A stretch of 64,000 nt of DNA from Brachypterus glaber (GCA_958510825.1 OY294048.1:36731026-36795025), one strand, 5' to 3'. Positions 1 through 10,859 are shown, counted from the stretch's first letter. The notes: a model not told the origin generated them from the letters alone. Made by a program: numbers and translations.

Positions 1-446
1 TAAAAATATGGTTTTTAATTAATAACTCTGGTACCCTTTAAGCTAGAGCGACGAGCTTTTGCTTGTATTAATAAGGGCAATAAGTTTATGTTAATTTATT
101 TTTTTGAGTTTATCCAGAGGCGTCTCTAGGTGGAAAAATTTTTGCCCCAAACTTTTTTATGTGTACTTTTTTTGGTTTGAACTTTTTGTAAAAAATATGT
201 ATTCCTTGAGTAAAAATACATAAGAAATGTCATATAGTGTAACTTTTTTGCTTAGTTTTAAATGAAGAATCGCATTAATTTTTATTAATGCTTTTGTTTT
301 TATTCCCCATTCAATATGTCATCTTCGAAGGGCCGTAGCTCCCTTAGAGCTCATTTCCGGACCAACCTTTTAGAAACTTTTTCTCATATTTTTGGATGTA
401 GAATCACCTCTTAAAGTTTGGCATGCCAGTTATTGATCACCCTGTA
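1..446. repeat. Foldback MITE, family A, truncated by window edge
   Basis: The segment matches one half of the repeat seen complete at 7438-8173 and 53474-54088. Shared blocks in order are the 'ttaagctagagcgacgagc' stretch near 40-60, 'aagggcaataagtttatgtt', 'ttgccccaaactttttta', and 'ctcatttccggaccaacctt' near 349-368. It ends at about 446 in CACCCTGTA, the reverse of the TACAGGGTG tip used by the other copies. The other end lies outside the window. No coding sequence is seen. The family is a non-autonomous palindromic element; the superfamily cannot be settled from this copy. Confidence 0.7.
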
Positions 447-1008
447 TGTATCAATTTTTCAGGATAAATGTTTGCTAATTTAGCACTTAGTATAGGGTTT
501 TTAAGGAATATCTTCTAAACTAGTAATTTTACACAAATAAAATAAATTTTATCTGAAAGAGCGTCAAAAAGTGCTTAAGACAATATATTTTATATACTTT
601 TAAACTAACTTGTGCCACCTCGTATAACTTACAAGCTCCAATTTAAAAGTTTTAACTGCGAGAGAAAATTGTTTCAGATATGCATAAGATACGATACTTA
701 TTACAGACTTTGCTACTATCCAGTTACTAATTGAATGTAAAACGTGCATAGTATCTCTATAATGTAAGGCTGTCCATCAAAAATCGCAGTAAGCAGCTTA
801 CTGTAAGCTGCTAAAAATGATAGCCGTAGCAAAGGCAATTGCTTGGAAGGGGAGGGAATAAATCACAACTTCGTCAATTTTTTAATTAAAGAATTACCAT
901 CTTTTTTCAATTAAAAAATTACCAACTTTGTTTTCCCAAAAGAACTGTTCTTTTCCTTCAATTTACAATTATTTTTCATGTGGTTGATGGGGTGATTTGC
1001 TAAAAATT
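447..1008. other. Unannotated AT-rich interval
   Basis: No coding frame, RNA gene or repeat boundary could be supported here. Confidence 0.5.
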
Positions 1009-1130
1009 AATGTTTATAAAATAATAATATTTCCTACAAGATGCTTCTTGAAACTTATTTAGGGTTATTTGTGATAAACACTCGGAAATGAAGCAAATAA
1101 AAACTTTATTGCATTACATAATCATGCCAA

Positions 1131-1159
1131 CGTTTCACCTAATATTTAGGCTTCTTCAG
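1131..1159 (-). other. Hammerhead-like core, left arm copy
   Basis: Read on the minus strand: CTGAAGA, then a CCTAA/TTAGG stem, then GAAACGTTGG. It is the inverted partner of 1876-1906. The sequence has the invariant CUGANGA and GAAA boxes and a closing stem II of a hammerhead ribozyme. I could not find a stem I or the UH cleavage site, so catalysis is not supported. Confidence 0.35.
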
Positions 1160-1875
1160 GGCTAAAAATAATAAAAATTATAAAACTTTTTGGACATAAC
1201 TTGGACATTATAAACTGATTTTTTGAAAAAAAAAATGAATATAAACAAAAATAAAAGAAATTATTAAATTAAAAACTTACCTAAATTATTAAATATGCAT
1301 TAAAACAAACAAATTAAACAAAAACATTACATCAACAAACAAAATACACTGGACATTTTTCAACAGGAGAATACTCACTGTAGAACAATTAATTACTGAA
1401 ATTTTAAAAAAAGTATGTATGTATAAATTTGGATAAAGGGTTTAAAATAATTATATTTTGATATATTAATTAAATATTTTTGTAAAATTATTTAAATCCA
1501 CAAATAGAACTTACTACTACTTAAATTGCAAGTGTAAATGGAGTTTGGATTCTTTTTTATATTTAATTAATATATCAAAATATAATTATTTTAAACAAAA
1601 TCCAAATTTATAGATACATACTTTTTTAAAAATTTCAGTAATTAATTGTTCTGCAGTGAGTATTCTCCTGTTGAAAAATTTCCAGTGTATTTTGTTTGTT
1701 GATGTAATGTTTTTGTTTATTTTGTTTGTTTTAATGCATATTTAATAATTTAGGTAAGTTTTTAATTTATTAATTTCTTTTATTTTTGATTATATACATT
1801 TTTTTTTTCAAAAAATCAGTTTATAATGTCCAAGTTATGTCCAAAAAGTTTTATAATTTTTCTGTCTTTTTAGCC

Positions 1876-1906
1876 CTGAAGAAGCCTAAATATTAGGTGA
1901 AACGTT
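1876..1906 (+). other. Hammerhead-like core, right arm copy
   Basis: Plus strand: CTGAAGA at 1876-1882, a stem CCTAA/TTAGG, and GAAAC at 1899-1903. The same arrangement with a different but still paired stem occurs at 43908-43939. No stem I or cleavage triplet was found. Confidence 0.35.
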
Positions 1907-1990
1907 GACATGATTATGTAATGCAATAAAGTTTTTATTTACTTCATTTCCGAGTGTTTATCACAAATAACCCTAAATGTTTATAAAATA

Positions 1991-2751
1991 TAATTTATTA
2001 TTTTATTAAACTTCAAACACATGATCCTTTTAAGGATTTAAAAATCATATAACAACTACAACTAATTACAACTAAAATAAAATAAATAAAATAAATACTT
2101 GAACTAAGAATTAAAATTAATTCATCAATCTGCAATGCATATTATGTATACAGGATGTCACAAAACGTATTACTTACGAACTACCTCCTTATTATCTTCG
2201 TTTTATCTCCTCATAATCATCATAATATGATTCATAAAATCCCCCATTTTGGATGTACATTAAAAAAATTCAAATCCAGTCTAACTTCTAGTTTTTAAAT
2301 GGAACCCTATATATTTGTTTAGTTTAGTTTATAGTTTAGTTTATTACTTTATAGTGGTTCTGAGACCTCTCTAAGAGGTAGTTAATACCATATTACACTG
2401 TTAATAATACATAATAATTTAAATATAATAAATTAATCTTGAAACTCAATTAGCTGACAATCTTTACAACAGAAATTCCATTTTTCATTATTTAAGTGCT
2501 CTGGATTTTAAGGGGTCTTGTAGACCAGTGTTATTCATTCTATTTTCTCATCTTATCTTGGCCAGAATAGATTTGTTTTTCAGATTCAACTTTAATTTGA
2601 TTACGAACAAAATAAACTTTAAGTTGAAAATTAAAAAAATTAAAACGGCGCCATTTCCATAAAACAAAAGGAAAATCAGTTTAATATACACAGTATATTC
2701 TTAGCCTGCTACTCAAATACAGAGATTGTCAAATATTTAAAATGAAAGTCA
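1991..2751. other. Intergenic, weak repeat traces
   Basis: A fragment near 2150-2310 begins with TATACAGGATGTCACAAAA and runs to an 'accctatata' end, resembling the half-MITEs at 32770 and 63500. 2370-2530 includes a short stem, 'acctctctaagaggt'. Nothing coding is supported. Confidence 0.35.
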
Positions 2752-3140
2752 GCTTAGAGGAGAGAATAGAGATAGAGTAAGCATTAGAGAGAGAATCATA
2801 GGCCCAACATGTTCTGCATAAGAAATCTCATCCTTCCTCATCCCCCTCCCACTCCTTTCCCCCCTCCCAACGCCAATTCATGACAGATGCAACTCCAGCA
2901 TCAGTGAGCAAAGATTCACTCTCCCAGTTATCCATTCAAACTAATTCTATTTTAGTCAAATGAGCCATAGGCGCTACGCCTGTCTCTTAAAGATCCAAAC
3001 AAACTACTGATGATAATGATGATGATGATGATGATCTATCTAACTCCAACATAGGAAGCTCGCTGGATTTTGGGCCCAGCATATCTCAATGTATTAGGTA
3101 TAGGGATACGTACTCTGTGTCTCCCTTCTCTCCTCTAAGG
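2752..3140. mobile_element. 389-bp TIR element with 6-bp target duplication
   Basis: The left end GCTTAGAGGAGAG and the right end CTCTCCTCTAAGG are imperfect inverted repeats that extend through GAGA-AGAGTA for about 28 bp. AAGTCA flanks both sides (2746-2751 and 3141-3146). The interior is clearly less AT-rich than its surroundings, with C-rich tracts near 2840-2870, a short 'ggcgctacgcc' stem near 2970 and a (GAT)n run. No open frame is recognisable. It is probably a non-autonomous DNA transposon; the family is unknown. Confidence 0.55.
3006..3036 (+). repeat. (GAT)n microsatellite
   Basis: A short run of GAT/TGA triplets inside the 2752-3140 element. Confidence 0.8.
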
Positions 3141-3842
3141 AAGTCACAGTACCGCCATGTTGTTTTTTTAATGGCTACTATAGTGCCATATTTAATGCAA
3201 ATGTCGAATTGAAAAGAAAATTTAAAGGCGAATTTGAAACGGTAAACAAATATAATACTTTGGTTTGGACTTTTTTATTAAAAAATCTATAGTTTGTTAG
3301 ATTAGACCGAAAGTGATATTTTTTAATATCTATAGCATACGGGGGTTTTAAAGGCTCAAATAAGCCTTGCAAATTTCAAAAACTTATCTCCTATACTTAA
3401 CTTCCCAGTATCCCCCGTCATTTCTTTTCTTCATTTAGCATTTTTTTTAACAAAATATATTTTTGCCATTAAAAAGCCCAATTCAAACGAAACGCTCTTT
3501 TATCCGTAAGTATTGTATTTTTAGTGGAGAAGCCATTTCAAGGAACATTCTATTAGAAATAAAACTAAACGATACAAATGTAAATTAGAAAACTGAATGC
3601 TAAAATATTGTTAAAGAAACAAACATGTTAAAAAGTTTAAAACTCATTAAAAGCTGTTTACGTGGATAATCCAGATTTATAAGAAAATTTTTCCTTATCT
3701 TTAAACCACTTCTAAAATGAACCAAATCCAATTTATTGTTTTTTTTTTAAGCTGGACAACAAAATGTGTTTTCTACATAACTGTTTTCATAATAAAGATT
3801 TCTTAAAATTTTGCTTTGTTAAATATTCATTACACAGGACCA
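3141..3842. other. Unannotated AT-rich interval
   Basis: A 64-codon minus-strand frame starting at 3372 has low-complexity composition and no recognisable motif. I see no gene. Confidence 0.45.
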
Positions 3843-4260
3843 GGATTTTTTTTGCAGTGGATCAGAAATAGTTTTCTAGGTGTATTTTTGGTCCCTGAAC
3901 ACGGATCCGTAGTCCGTTTTGGCTCATCATGTCATGTGGTTTTTTTTTTATATACGAAAAACCAATTTTTTTTTAAAACTTTATTTCGCTCATATTTGAA
4001 GATTTTGACCATATCTCAGATTTAAAAAAAAATCATGTCGATAGATCTCGAGCGCTGAGTCTAGAAATATAGGCATATAATACTTTCAGCTTAAAATTTT
4101 GGAAAATATGAGCAAAATAAAATTTAAAAAAAAAATGGTTTTTCGTGTTTAAAAAATCCTGACGTGATGGGCCAAAACGGACGGCGGATTCGTGTTCAGC
4201 GACCAAAAATACACCCAGTAAACCATTTCTGATCCACTGCTAAAAAATGCTAAAAAATCC
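3843..4260. repeat. 418-bp hairpin repeat (core family 1)
   Basis: The arms are inverted copies: GCAGTGGATCAGAAAT on the left against ATTTCTGATCCACTGC on the right, continuing through CCCTGAACACGGATCC, GTCCGTTTTGG and the AAAAACCAATTT tract towards a ~60-bp centre around 4030-4080. The right arm, read 5' to 3', contains GATGGGCCAAAACGGACGG then GGATTCGTGTTCAGCGACC then AAAAATACACC. The same blocks in the same order occur in the 61175-61591 hairpin. No protein is encoded. A transcript would form a long double-stranded RNA hairpin. Confidence 0.75.
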
Positions 4261-4919
4261 ATGTGTGGATTTTTGTTTGGAAGTATATAAGATTTTTTTC
4301 TTAGTTTTTGATGTAAATTAACCTTAAAATATTGAAATTTCGGTTTTCAACATTTTAGTATTGAATTTTTCGTCCTCGAACCGTGAAATTTCACCTTCAA
4401 ATGAATTTTTCTCGAAAACGGTTAATCCTACAGTATTACAACAAGAGTACCTTTTTTATGTATTTGGACCTAAAGAATCATGTTTTAAAATAAAATAAAA
4501 AAGTTACACAGAAAAAAGTTTGGGACCAAAAACTGACAAGAAATCGGATTCTTCAAATTATTTAAAATTAAGATATACATTATAAAACATTATTTGATTA
4601 GTGTATTAAAAATTAAAATATTTTAAAATTTTAGTATTTAAGTTAGAAACGCATATAAAAATGTTGTCAAATAAGCTATATCTCAAAAACTTTTGTTTAA
4701 GCTTGTTGAAAGTATATTGGCTGACAAATTATATTTCAATACCTAGCTTTAAAAATAATGTTAAAAAACGATTGATCTATCTTAGCTGGGACATCCAGTA
4801 TGGACCGAATATTTATTTTTTTATTTTCGAGGAAATTGGATTTTTACGTAACATGAAATATGACAAAATAAAAAAATAAAAACATTTTAAATTTAGTTTA
4901 GTTGAACTTGGACGACTTT
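4261..4919. repeat. Fragment of the GGTTAATCCTACAGTATTAC repeat module
   Basis: The block at about 4380-4510 contains 'ctcgaaaacggttaatcct' followed by 'acagtattacaacaagagta' and 'ttatgtatttggacct'. The same module recurs at 41170-41250, 42830-42960 and 49600-49720, and in weaker form in family A copies. The remainder up to the gap is AT-rich, without a recognisable gene. Confidence 0.55.
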
Positions 4920-5119
4920 NNNNNNNNNNNNNNNNNNNNNNNNNNNNNNNNNNNNNNNNNNNNNNNNNNNNNNNNNNNNNNNNNNNNNNNNNNNNNNNNN
5001 NNNNNNNNNNNNNNNNNNNNNNNNNNNNNNNNNNNNNNNNNNNNNNNNNNNNNNNNNNNNNNNNNNNNNNNNNNNNNNNNNNNNNNNNNNNNNNNNNNNN
5101 NNNNNNNNNNNNNNNNNNN
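4920..5119. other. Assembly gap, 200 N
   Basis: A run of exactly 200 unknown bases, a common placeholder length. Frames that appear to cross it are artefacts. Confidence 0.99.
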
Positions 5120-5311
5120 AAAAGATTATATTGTATGATAAGAAAAAAAAAGACTACAAATTTTCGTAAGCATAATTTAGACATCTATATAAGCGCTAAT
5201 TTTTCTGGCTAACCTTAATTATACATGAAAATTTTGCCTGCACTCAATGTATAATATGATTAAATATAATAAAACCAAATTTAAACCCCTATTTTTGAAT
5301 TTTTGTTTTTT

Positions 5312-5833
5312 ACCCGATGTCCAACCTATGGCCCGGTTCGTTCCATAGTGCGGCTATTGCCTGATGTTTTCAGTATATTTGTGAACGTTCATACAGATAC
5401 CTCGTGTTTCGTGAATTTTATAAAATACATAGTGCTGCTTTATTTTATTTTCGTTTGGACTTTTTTCATACTCAATACTTGGCTAAATGTTTTACTTTTT
5501 CTCGAAAATGCCAAATTTATTAGCTAAAATTATAATTTTACAAGATACACACATTTTGGAGATTTTTTCCAAACCGTATTAAATACATAGCTAAATATTT
5601 TTTTTGTACACTAAATGGTAATTAACCATATAAAAGAAAAATAAATTTATTTTTTTTTAAGTTTTCCAGATTTTCCAGATTTCCAGATTTTTTCCCAAAA
5701 ACGAAACCTAGTTAAAATGTTTTGTCGTACCTAAAAATGGCTGCATACCAAATTTTATCAAAATCCCAGTTATCGTTTTCAAGAAAAGTATGATGTCCGG
5801 CTTACGGCCCGGTTCGTCCCATAGTGAGCCGTT
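5312..5833. repeat. Pair of ~40-bp direct repeats flanking ~440 bp
   Basis: 'atgtccaacctatggcccgg' plus 'ttcgttccatagtg' at about 5318-5353 recurs as 'atgtccggcttacggcccgg' plus 'ttcgtcccatagtg' at about 5792-5827. They have the same orientation and about 85% identity. The sequence between is AT-rich and non-coding. The pair could mark the ends of a decayed element. Confidence 0.45.
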
Positions 5834-6426
5834 ACGTTGGGGTTGTTACAAGGCCCTTCCAGGTATAAACCCTCCATTATTCGAATGCTAGTAATATAAC
5901 TGTAAGAGAACATACTATAGGCTAGAATGAGTACAATAGTAATACATAGGAAAAAGAAGAGAGATAGCTGTATAAAGTCTGTGCCAACCATCTGGTCGGA
6001 TAGTAGCTAAGATTTTATTATTTGTTGATGTGTGCACGCAATGTAGACGTCTGCCGTGTTCAATATAAGTTTTTAAGACTATAATAAATAAAATATATCA
6101 ATGGCAGATCTGGTCAAATACTTTCAAAATTTTATTTTTTTTAGCATTTTCAAAATTGTCTGCCACAAAGTAAAATGCGCGATAATGGTCTGCCATTCTT
6201 ATTTTCCGATAGTAATAATAATATATTTTCAAATTTTAAAACGGCAGACGTGGTCAAATGGATTTAAAGTTAGTCAAAAATCGATACCTGTCTTACCTGA
6301 GCGCTCGACGCGTCCACCACTTTGAGCTTAGTGAGTCCCCTACTTATGTATGGTAGGTATAGGGGCCTTAACGTACAAAAACTCAGGTCTGGTCAAATAC
6401 ATACAGGTAGCCGGCCATGGGCTCTT
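5834..6426. other. Intergenic with recurring 'ctggtcaaata' phrases
   Basis: 'ctggtcaaata' occurs near 6110 and 6392, with the variant 'gtggtcaaat' near 6251, and 'tctgcca' recurs between them. This suggests degenerate tandem structure. No coding sequence is supported. Confidence 0.35.
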
Positions 6427-6590
6427 AGACTATAACGGTAAATATTTGGGTGAGGCAAAAAAAATTATTAACATTTGCACCACTAACCTTATTTTCCAAT
6501 GCATTTCTTTCGCACTTCTGGTAACATATTAGAAATTTTTATTAACTAGAATGTAGTACCCTTTTCAAGCAAAACCCGTACTTCGCAAAA
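6427..6590 (+). repeat. Dispersed repeat C
   Basis: 'taacggtaaatatttgggtg' through 'aaatttttattaactaga' and 'tcaagcaaaacccgtac' matches 42048-42095 and 42400-42560 in the same order. A non-coding repeat copy. Confidence 0.65.
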
Positions 6591-7437
6591 AATGAGGCCC
6601 TTATGTTTATGTCAAAAAGAAAAAAGAAAGAAAAAATAGGTACAGAACCCTCAGTGCGCGAGTACGTGTACCATTTTTTTCTAATAATTACTTAACTTTT
6701 GATAAAGTTGTTTTTTCAGTACGGCATATGCATGGTACCACCATGGTGCCAAAGAATTAAAAACAATACTTGTTCAAATAAAAATTTTGGCCCTAAAAAA
6801 AAACAAGTTTAGGACATATTGAATTATAATCTGTAACTTACAGATGCTTTTTGGCTTGAGTATACAAAAAGAAAAGTACCTGAATATAGGCATATTTTAC
6901 GTATGCATAGAATACCAGTTGAAATTGAATAAAATGATACCATTGAATATTCTATTGAATAGGTATGTCCACATTTTTACCGTACAAATTTTACGATATA
7001 AAGTTTTATGAAGCCTGTGCAATTTAGCTTGACTGTTTAATTACGGATGTAAAAAAATTCAGCCAGTAATATCAAAGCCATTACTGTATCAAATTCCAAT
7101 TATGTATTTTTATCTCTACCGGTAGTTACAGATAAAATAGGAATACCAGCTGTTTTACCTGAGAATGATCAAGCATTTTTCAGGCCTACTAAGCAATAAA
7201 TAAATTTTAAATTTTTACCAATTAAAAACCAAACCAAAAACTTTACTTTGCGGTATAATTTTTACACTTCATTTACGTATTATTTTAATTAAAAGATAAT
7301 AAGGGTATTCCCAGCGTTGCTTACGTTACATCTAAAGCCTATTTTAACTTTTAAATGTATAAATTTGTCAATTATATTAAAAGAGATAATATTTAAATAC
7401 AATATTTATTTTTAGTAAATAAGAAAGTAACAAAACA
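6591..7437. other. Unannotated AT-rich interval
   Basis: No gene or repeat boundary could be supported. Confidence 0.45.
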
Positions 7438-8173
7438 TACAGGTTGATCCATAACTGGCATGCCAAAATTTAAGAGGTGATTCTAGATCCAAAAATATAA
7501 AAAAAGTTCCTATAAAGGTTGGTCCGGAAATGAGCCCTAAGGGATCTAGGGCCCTTTAAAATTGTAATAAAAATAAGGTTTTTAATTAATAACTCGGGTA
7601 CCGATTAAGCTAGAGCGGCGAGCTTTTGCATGTATACTAGTATTAATAAGGGCAATAAGTTTATGTTAATTTATTTTTTTAATTTATCCAGAGGCGTGCC
7701 CAGACGGACAAAATATATGAGGCTTAAAACATTTTTGCCCCAAACTTTTCTATGTGTATGTTTTTTGGATTTGTTGTAAAAAATATAGATTTCTAGAGTA
7801 AAAATACATATAAAATATCATATAGTGTAACACTGTAGGAGCAACCGTTATCAAAAAAAAATGCAATTAAGAGGAAGTAACATTTTGTGCCACCAAAAAC
7901 GTTACTTTTTAAAAGGCTATTACTCCTTTAATATTAAATTTAGGTGTTTTGGTGTATAATACTTTTTTGCTCAGTTTTAAATGAAGAATCACCCTGCAGC
8001 ATTAAAATTTTATTGGTGCTTTTTTTTGTTGCCCATTCAATACGTCATCTTCGAAGGGGCGTAGCTCCCTTAGGGCTCATTTCCGGACCAACCTTTATAG
8101 AAACTTTTTTTCATATTTTTGGATGTAGAATCACCTCTTAAATTTCGGTACGCGAGTTCTGGAACAGGCTGTA
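7438..8173. mobile_element. Foldback MITE, family A, full copy
   Basis: The left tip TACAGGTTGATCCATAACTG and the right tip ending in AACAGGCTGTA are inverted. The arms then pair through AAGAGGTGATTCTA, AAAGTTCCTATAAAGG and GGTCCGGAAATGAGCC (left) against GGCTCATTTCCGGACC and TAGAATCACCTCTTAAA (right). The middle holds the GAGCGGCGAGCTTTTGC, TTTTGCCCCAAACTTTT and CTGTAGGAGCAACCG blocks. It is 736 bp with no transposase. Short frames across it are accidental. Confidence 0.75.
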
Positions 8174-8880
8174 TATTTATAATTAGTATAATAAGTTTAA
8201 TTTGTGATAAATTTCTAATTTTATGTAATGTTGTCATAAAGAAATATTTCACTGTTCAGTGAAATATTTTTTTATAATTTTGATTTTGATTTAAATAAAA
8301 ACAAAAAAAAAATGTTATATTTTACCATTAAAATTATATGTAATAATGTATAATATACCTCCTTAAGAAAAAAAGCAAGTAGAAAAACAACAAAAAGTCT
8401 TTTTCGTCTATTTTAGATAATTTGATTTTTTATCCTTGAGAGGCTCAAAAATGCTTGATCGCTCTTAGGAGAAACACCTGGTATAGAGGCTAGCACTTAA
8501 ATTAATTCAGTCTATTTCCAAAAATTACATTCTACAAACCAATTTGGTATATATTTATAAAAGATTGACTATTTGCATAATATTATTTGAAAACTTTTTT
8601 TATTTGTTACGATCATATACATAAAAAGTTATCTATCCATCGTTAAAATCAATTATAACGATAAAACAATAACTTTTTATGTATATATTTTCGAATATAA
8701 ATTGAAAAAAATGCAGTATATATTACACAAGCTGAGTAGCTATGTAATGCTTTCCAGTCTATAGAATACTCTTCACAGTGGTTAATATATTGCGTTTTTT
8801 CTCAACAGGTACTTTCCAAAAGATTATTTATTTAAACTTTTTTGTTTAAATTGATTGTTTTCAAAGTTTGTATGAGCATT
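8174..8880. other. Intergenic, one small hairpin
   Basis: 'atatacataaaaagttat' (about 8626-8643) and 'ataactttttatgtatat' (about 8668-8685) form a small stem-loop. Nothing else is recognisable. Confidence 0.45.
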
Positions 8881-10711
8881 CACGGTACTCTTGAATGATC
8901 AATAGGTTGAACTAACGTGGCAAAAAAATCTGACCATGGAACGTGGTAGTAGAAGGTTCACTTGTTATAGAATCACCGACAGCCAAATCCCAAAAACTTG
9001 TTTTTGGAAAATAATGTTAAATAACCATCTGCAGAGTTCATGGTCAATACAAACTTAAAGTGTACATTATGTTGCATAATTTTGGTAGTATTTCTCGTGC
9101 TGATTCCGAATATGTTTTAAGTTACTCTCTATCTTTTTCGGTTTTTGAGAGAAAAGCGTATAAAAATCACAAAAATTATTTTTTCGCATGTTTTAATGTA
9201 GCCTAGACATTTTGCTATAAGACAATAAAATAACTTTCTTAGCCTAAATTATTGTCCGATTCTCGTTCTGTATTATTATAAAGGAACATCTCGTCTAACA
9301 TTTTTGTGAAAATTTTTAAAATTTTATTATAAACGTGTTTAAATTAAAAAATTAATTATTTTGTTACATAGTGTTCATAATATATCTTTCACTTTGAAAA
9401 GTAATTGTCAGATGTGTACATAGACGTTCCTAAAGTTATTTTCTATATTTTGCCCAGACAAAAACATTTATTATTATAGACTTTACAGTGTGAAGTATTG
9501 AACGATGGTTTTTAAATTAAATTAAAAACTCATCAACAATTTACCTCAGATCAAAAGTTTTTTACAATATACACGTTTTTTTATCAAATTCTGAACTAAC
9601 TTCTTTCATTTTCTGTATAAAAAATAAGTAAAAATTAAAGGAATTAGATTTATATGCTTATGAATTTAAAAACGGCTGCTTGTTTTTTTTGTAATACATG
9701 ATAATTAAAGCTTAAGCATATAGCATATTATGTCTAAACAAAATAAAATAAATAAATAAATAAATTTTTCAGTTATCCTAAAATGGACTTCTTTACATTT
9801 TTTAAATGAAATTTTCACTCCGCAGGCAGCACAAACTTTTTTTCTATTATAATCGTGGTCGCTCATTATCTAAGATAAATTTAAAAGTTATCAGTATAGA
9901 AGCAATTATTTATTTTATATAACCGTAACATAAATTCTTTTTGGCAAAATATCACTCTTAAATCAAATATATAATTATTAAGTTCAAAATACTTACATAT
10001 ATGTAAATAATACTGAAGGTAAAAAATAAAAGCCTTCATCAAAATTCAACATTTATTGTTATAACATTATTTCTGACAAATAAGTCAATTTATAACAACC
10101 TAGTAATAGGTAGGTTAATAGTATTATTAACATTCTCAAGTATTCGGTAAAAATTATTAACGCGCCTCTGTGTTGGATAAATCCATCAAATCTGAAACAT
10201 CTGTAATGACACTGATTAACAAAAAAAAGTATTTTAATAAAAACGCGATTTCAAGGGTGTTTAAATATGTATTTAGATTTACCAAAAGAAAAAAAATCCA
10301 AGATATTCCTTTGGAACTATACAGAACGAGAATCGGACTACAATTTAAGCCAAGAAAGTTATTTTATCGTCTTATAACAAAATGTCTAGGCTACATTAAA
10401 ACATGCGAAAAAATATTTTTTGTGATTTTTATAAGCTTTTTTCTCAAAAATGGAAAAAGATAGAGAGTAACTTAAAACATATTCGGAATCAGCACGAGAA
10501 ATACTACCAAAATCAAGCAACATAATGTACACTTTAAGTTTGTATTGACCATGAACTCTGCAGACGGTTATTTAACATTATTTTCCAAAAACAAGTTTTT
10601 GGGATTTGGCTGTCGATGGTTCTATAACAAGTGAACTTTCTACTACCATTTTCTATGGTCAGATTTTTTTGCCACGTTAGTTCAACCCATTGATCATTCA
10701 AGAGTACCGTG
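8881..10711. mobile_element. 1.8-kb foldback element with ~415-bp arms
   Basis: The left arm (about 8881-9295, starting CACGGTACTCTTGAATGATC) and the right arm (about 10297-10711, ending in the complement) pair along their length, for example CAGCCAAATCCCAAAAACTT and GTCCGATTCTCGTTCTGTA with their complements. The 1-kb centre contains a 53-codon minus-strand frame with a CxxC motif (9705-9866). The arms are diverged by several percent, so the element is old. No target duplication was identified. A 97-codon frame at 10170-10463 lies mostly in the right arm and is probably chance. Confidence 0.7.
9705..9866 (-). CDS. Small CxxC frame, first exon-like fragment
   Basis: The 53-residue minus-strand frame starts MSDHDYNRKKVCAACGVKIS, with a C-A-A-C pair at residues 12-15 and a further Cys at 24. 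The first ~32 residues look protein-like. The rest (EKFIYLFILFC...) reads through an (AAAT)n tract and is unlikely to be coding. The start resembles the N-terminal Cys-pair region of multicopy uncharacterised proteins that arthropod and cnidarian repeats encode, which I infer from the pattern only. It sits at the centre of the 8881-10711 foldback, so it may be a remnant of that element's own gene. Function is unknown. Confidence 0.3.
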   Translation of the reverse strand: MSDHDYNRKKVCAACGVKISFKKCKEVHFRITEKFIYLFILFCLDIICYMLKL

Positions 10712-10859
10712 CATTGTTATTCATTAAAGTTTTCTGAAATTTGTTCCAAAGGGCACCCATACCATATTTCGTGTTTTTAGGTCGAGGCGTTTAGAACTTG
10801 CAAAATATGTTCTATACCATTCCTTCTAAGATTTATTTTTTATTAACGGCTTTATTTAT

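Larger units (their letters stand above)
1024..1975. mobile_element. 952-bp palindromic insertion with 15-bp direct duplication
   Basis: From about 1057 to 1978 the sequence folds on itself: two ~430-bp arms (about 1057-1490 and 1545-1978) are inverted copies around a ~60-bp centre. The outer arm ends read AGGGTTATTTGTGATAAAC and its complement. The 15-mer AATGTTTATAAAATA occurs at 1009-1023 and again at 1976-1990, so it probably is a target-site duplication. That length is more typical of target-primed retrotransposition than of cut-and-paste elements. Each arm carries a CTGAAGA-stem-GAAAC motif (separate entries) and then an AATAAAG. A tail-to-tail pair of Penelope-like terminal repeats is one possibility, but no coding sequence is present to test it. 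Confidence 0.7.

Noticed and set aside
1876..1906. Complete hammerhead ribozyme
   Set aside because: Core boxes and stem II are present, but stem I and a cleavage triplet could not be located on either side.
4813..5184. Open frames spanning the gap
   Set aside because: They consist mostly of unknown bases.
10170..10463. 97-codon Lys-rich frame
   Set aside because: It lies largely in the right arm of a foldback, and the left arm copy does not preserve it.
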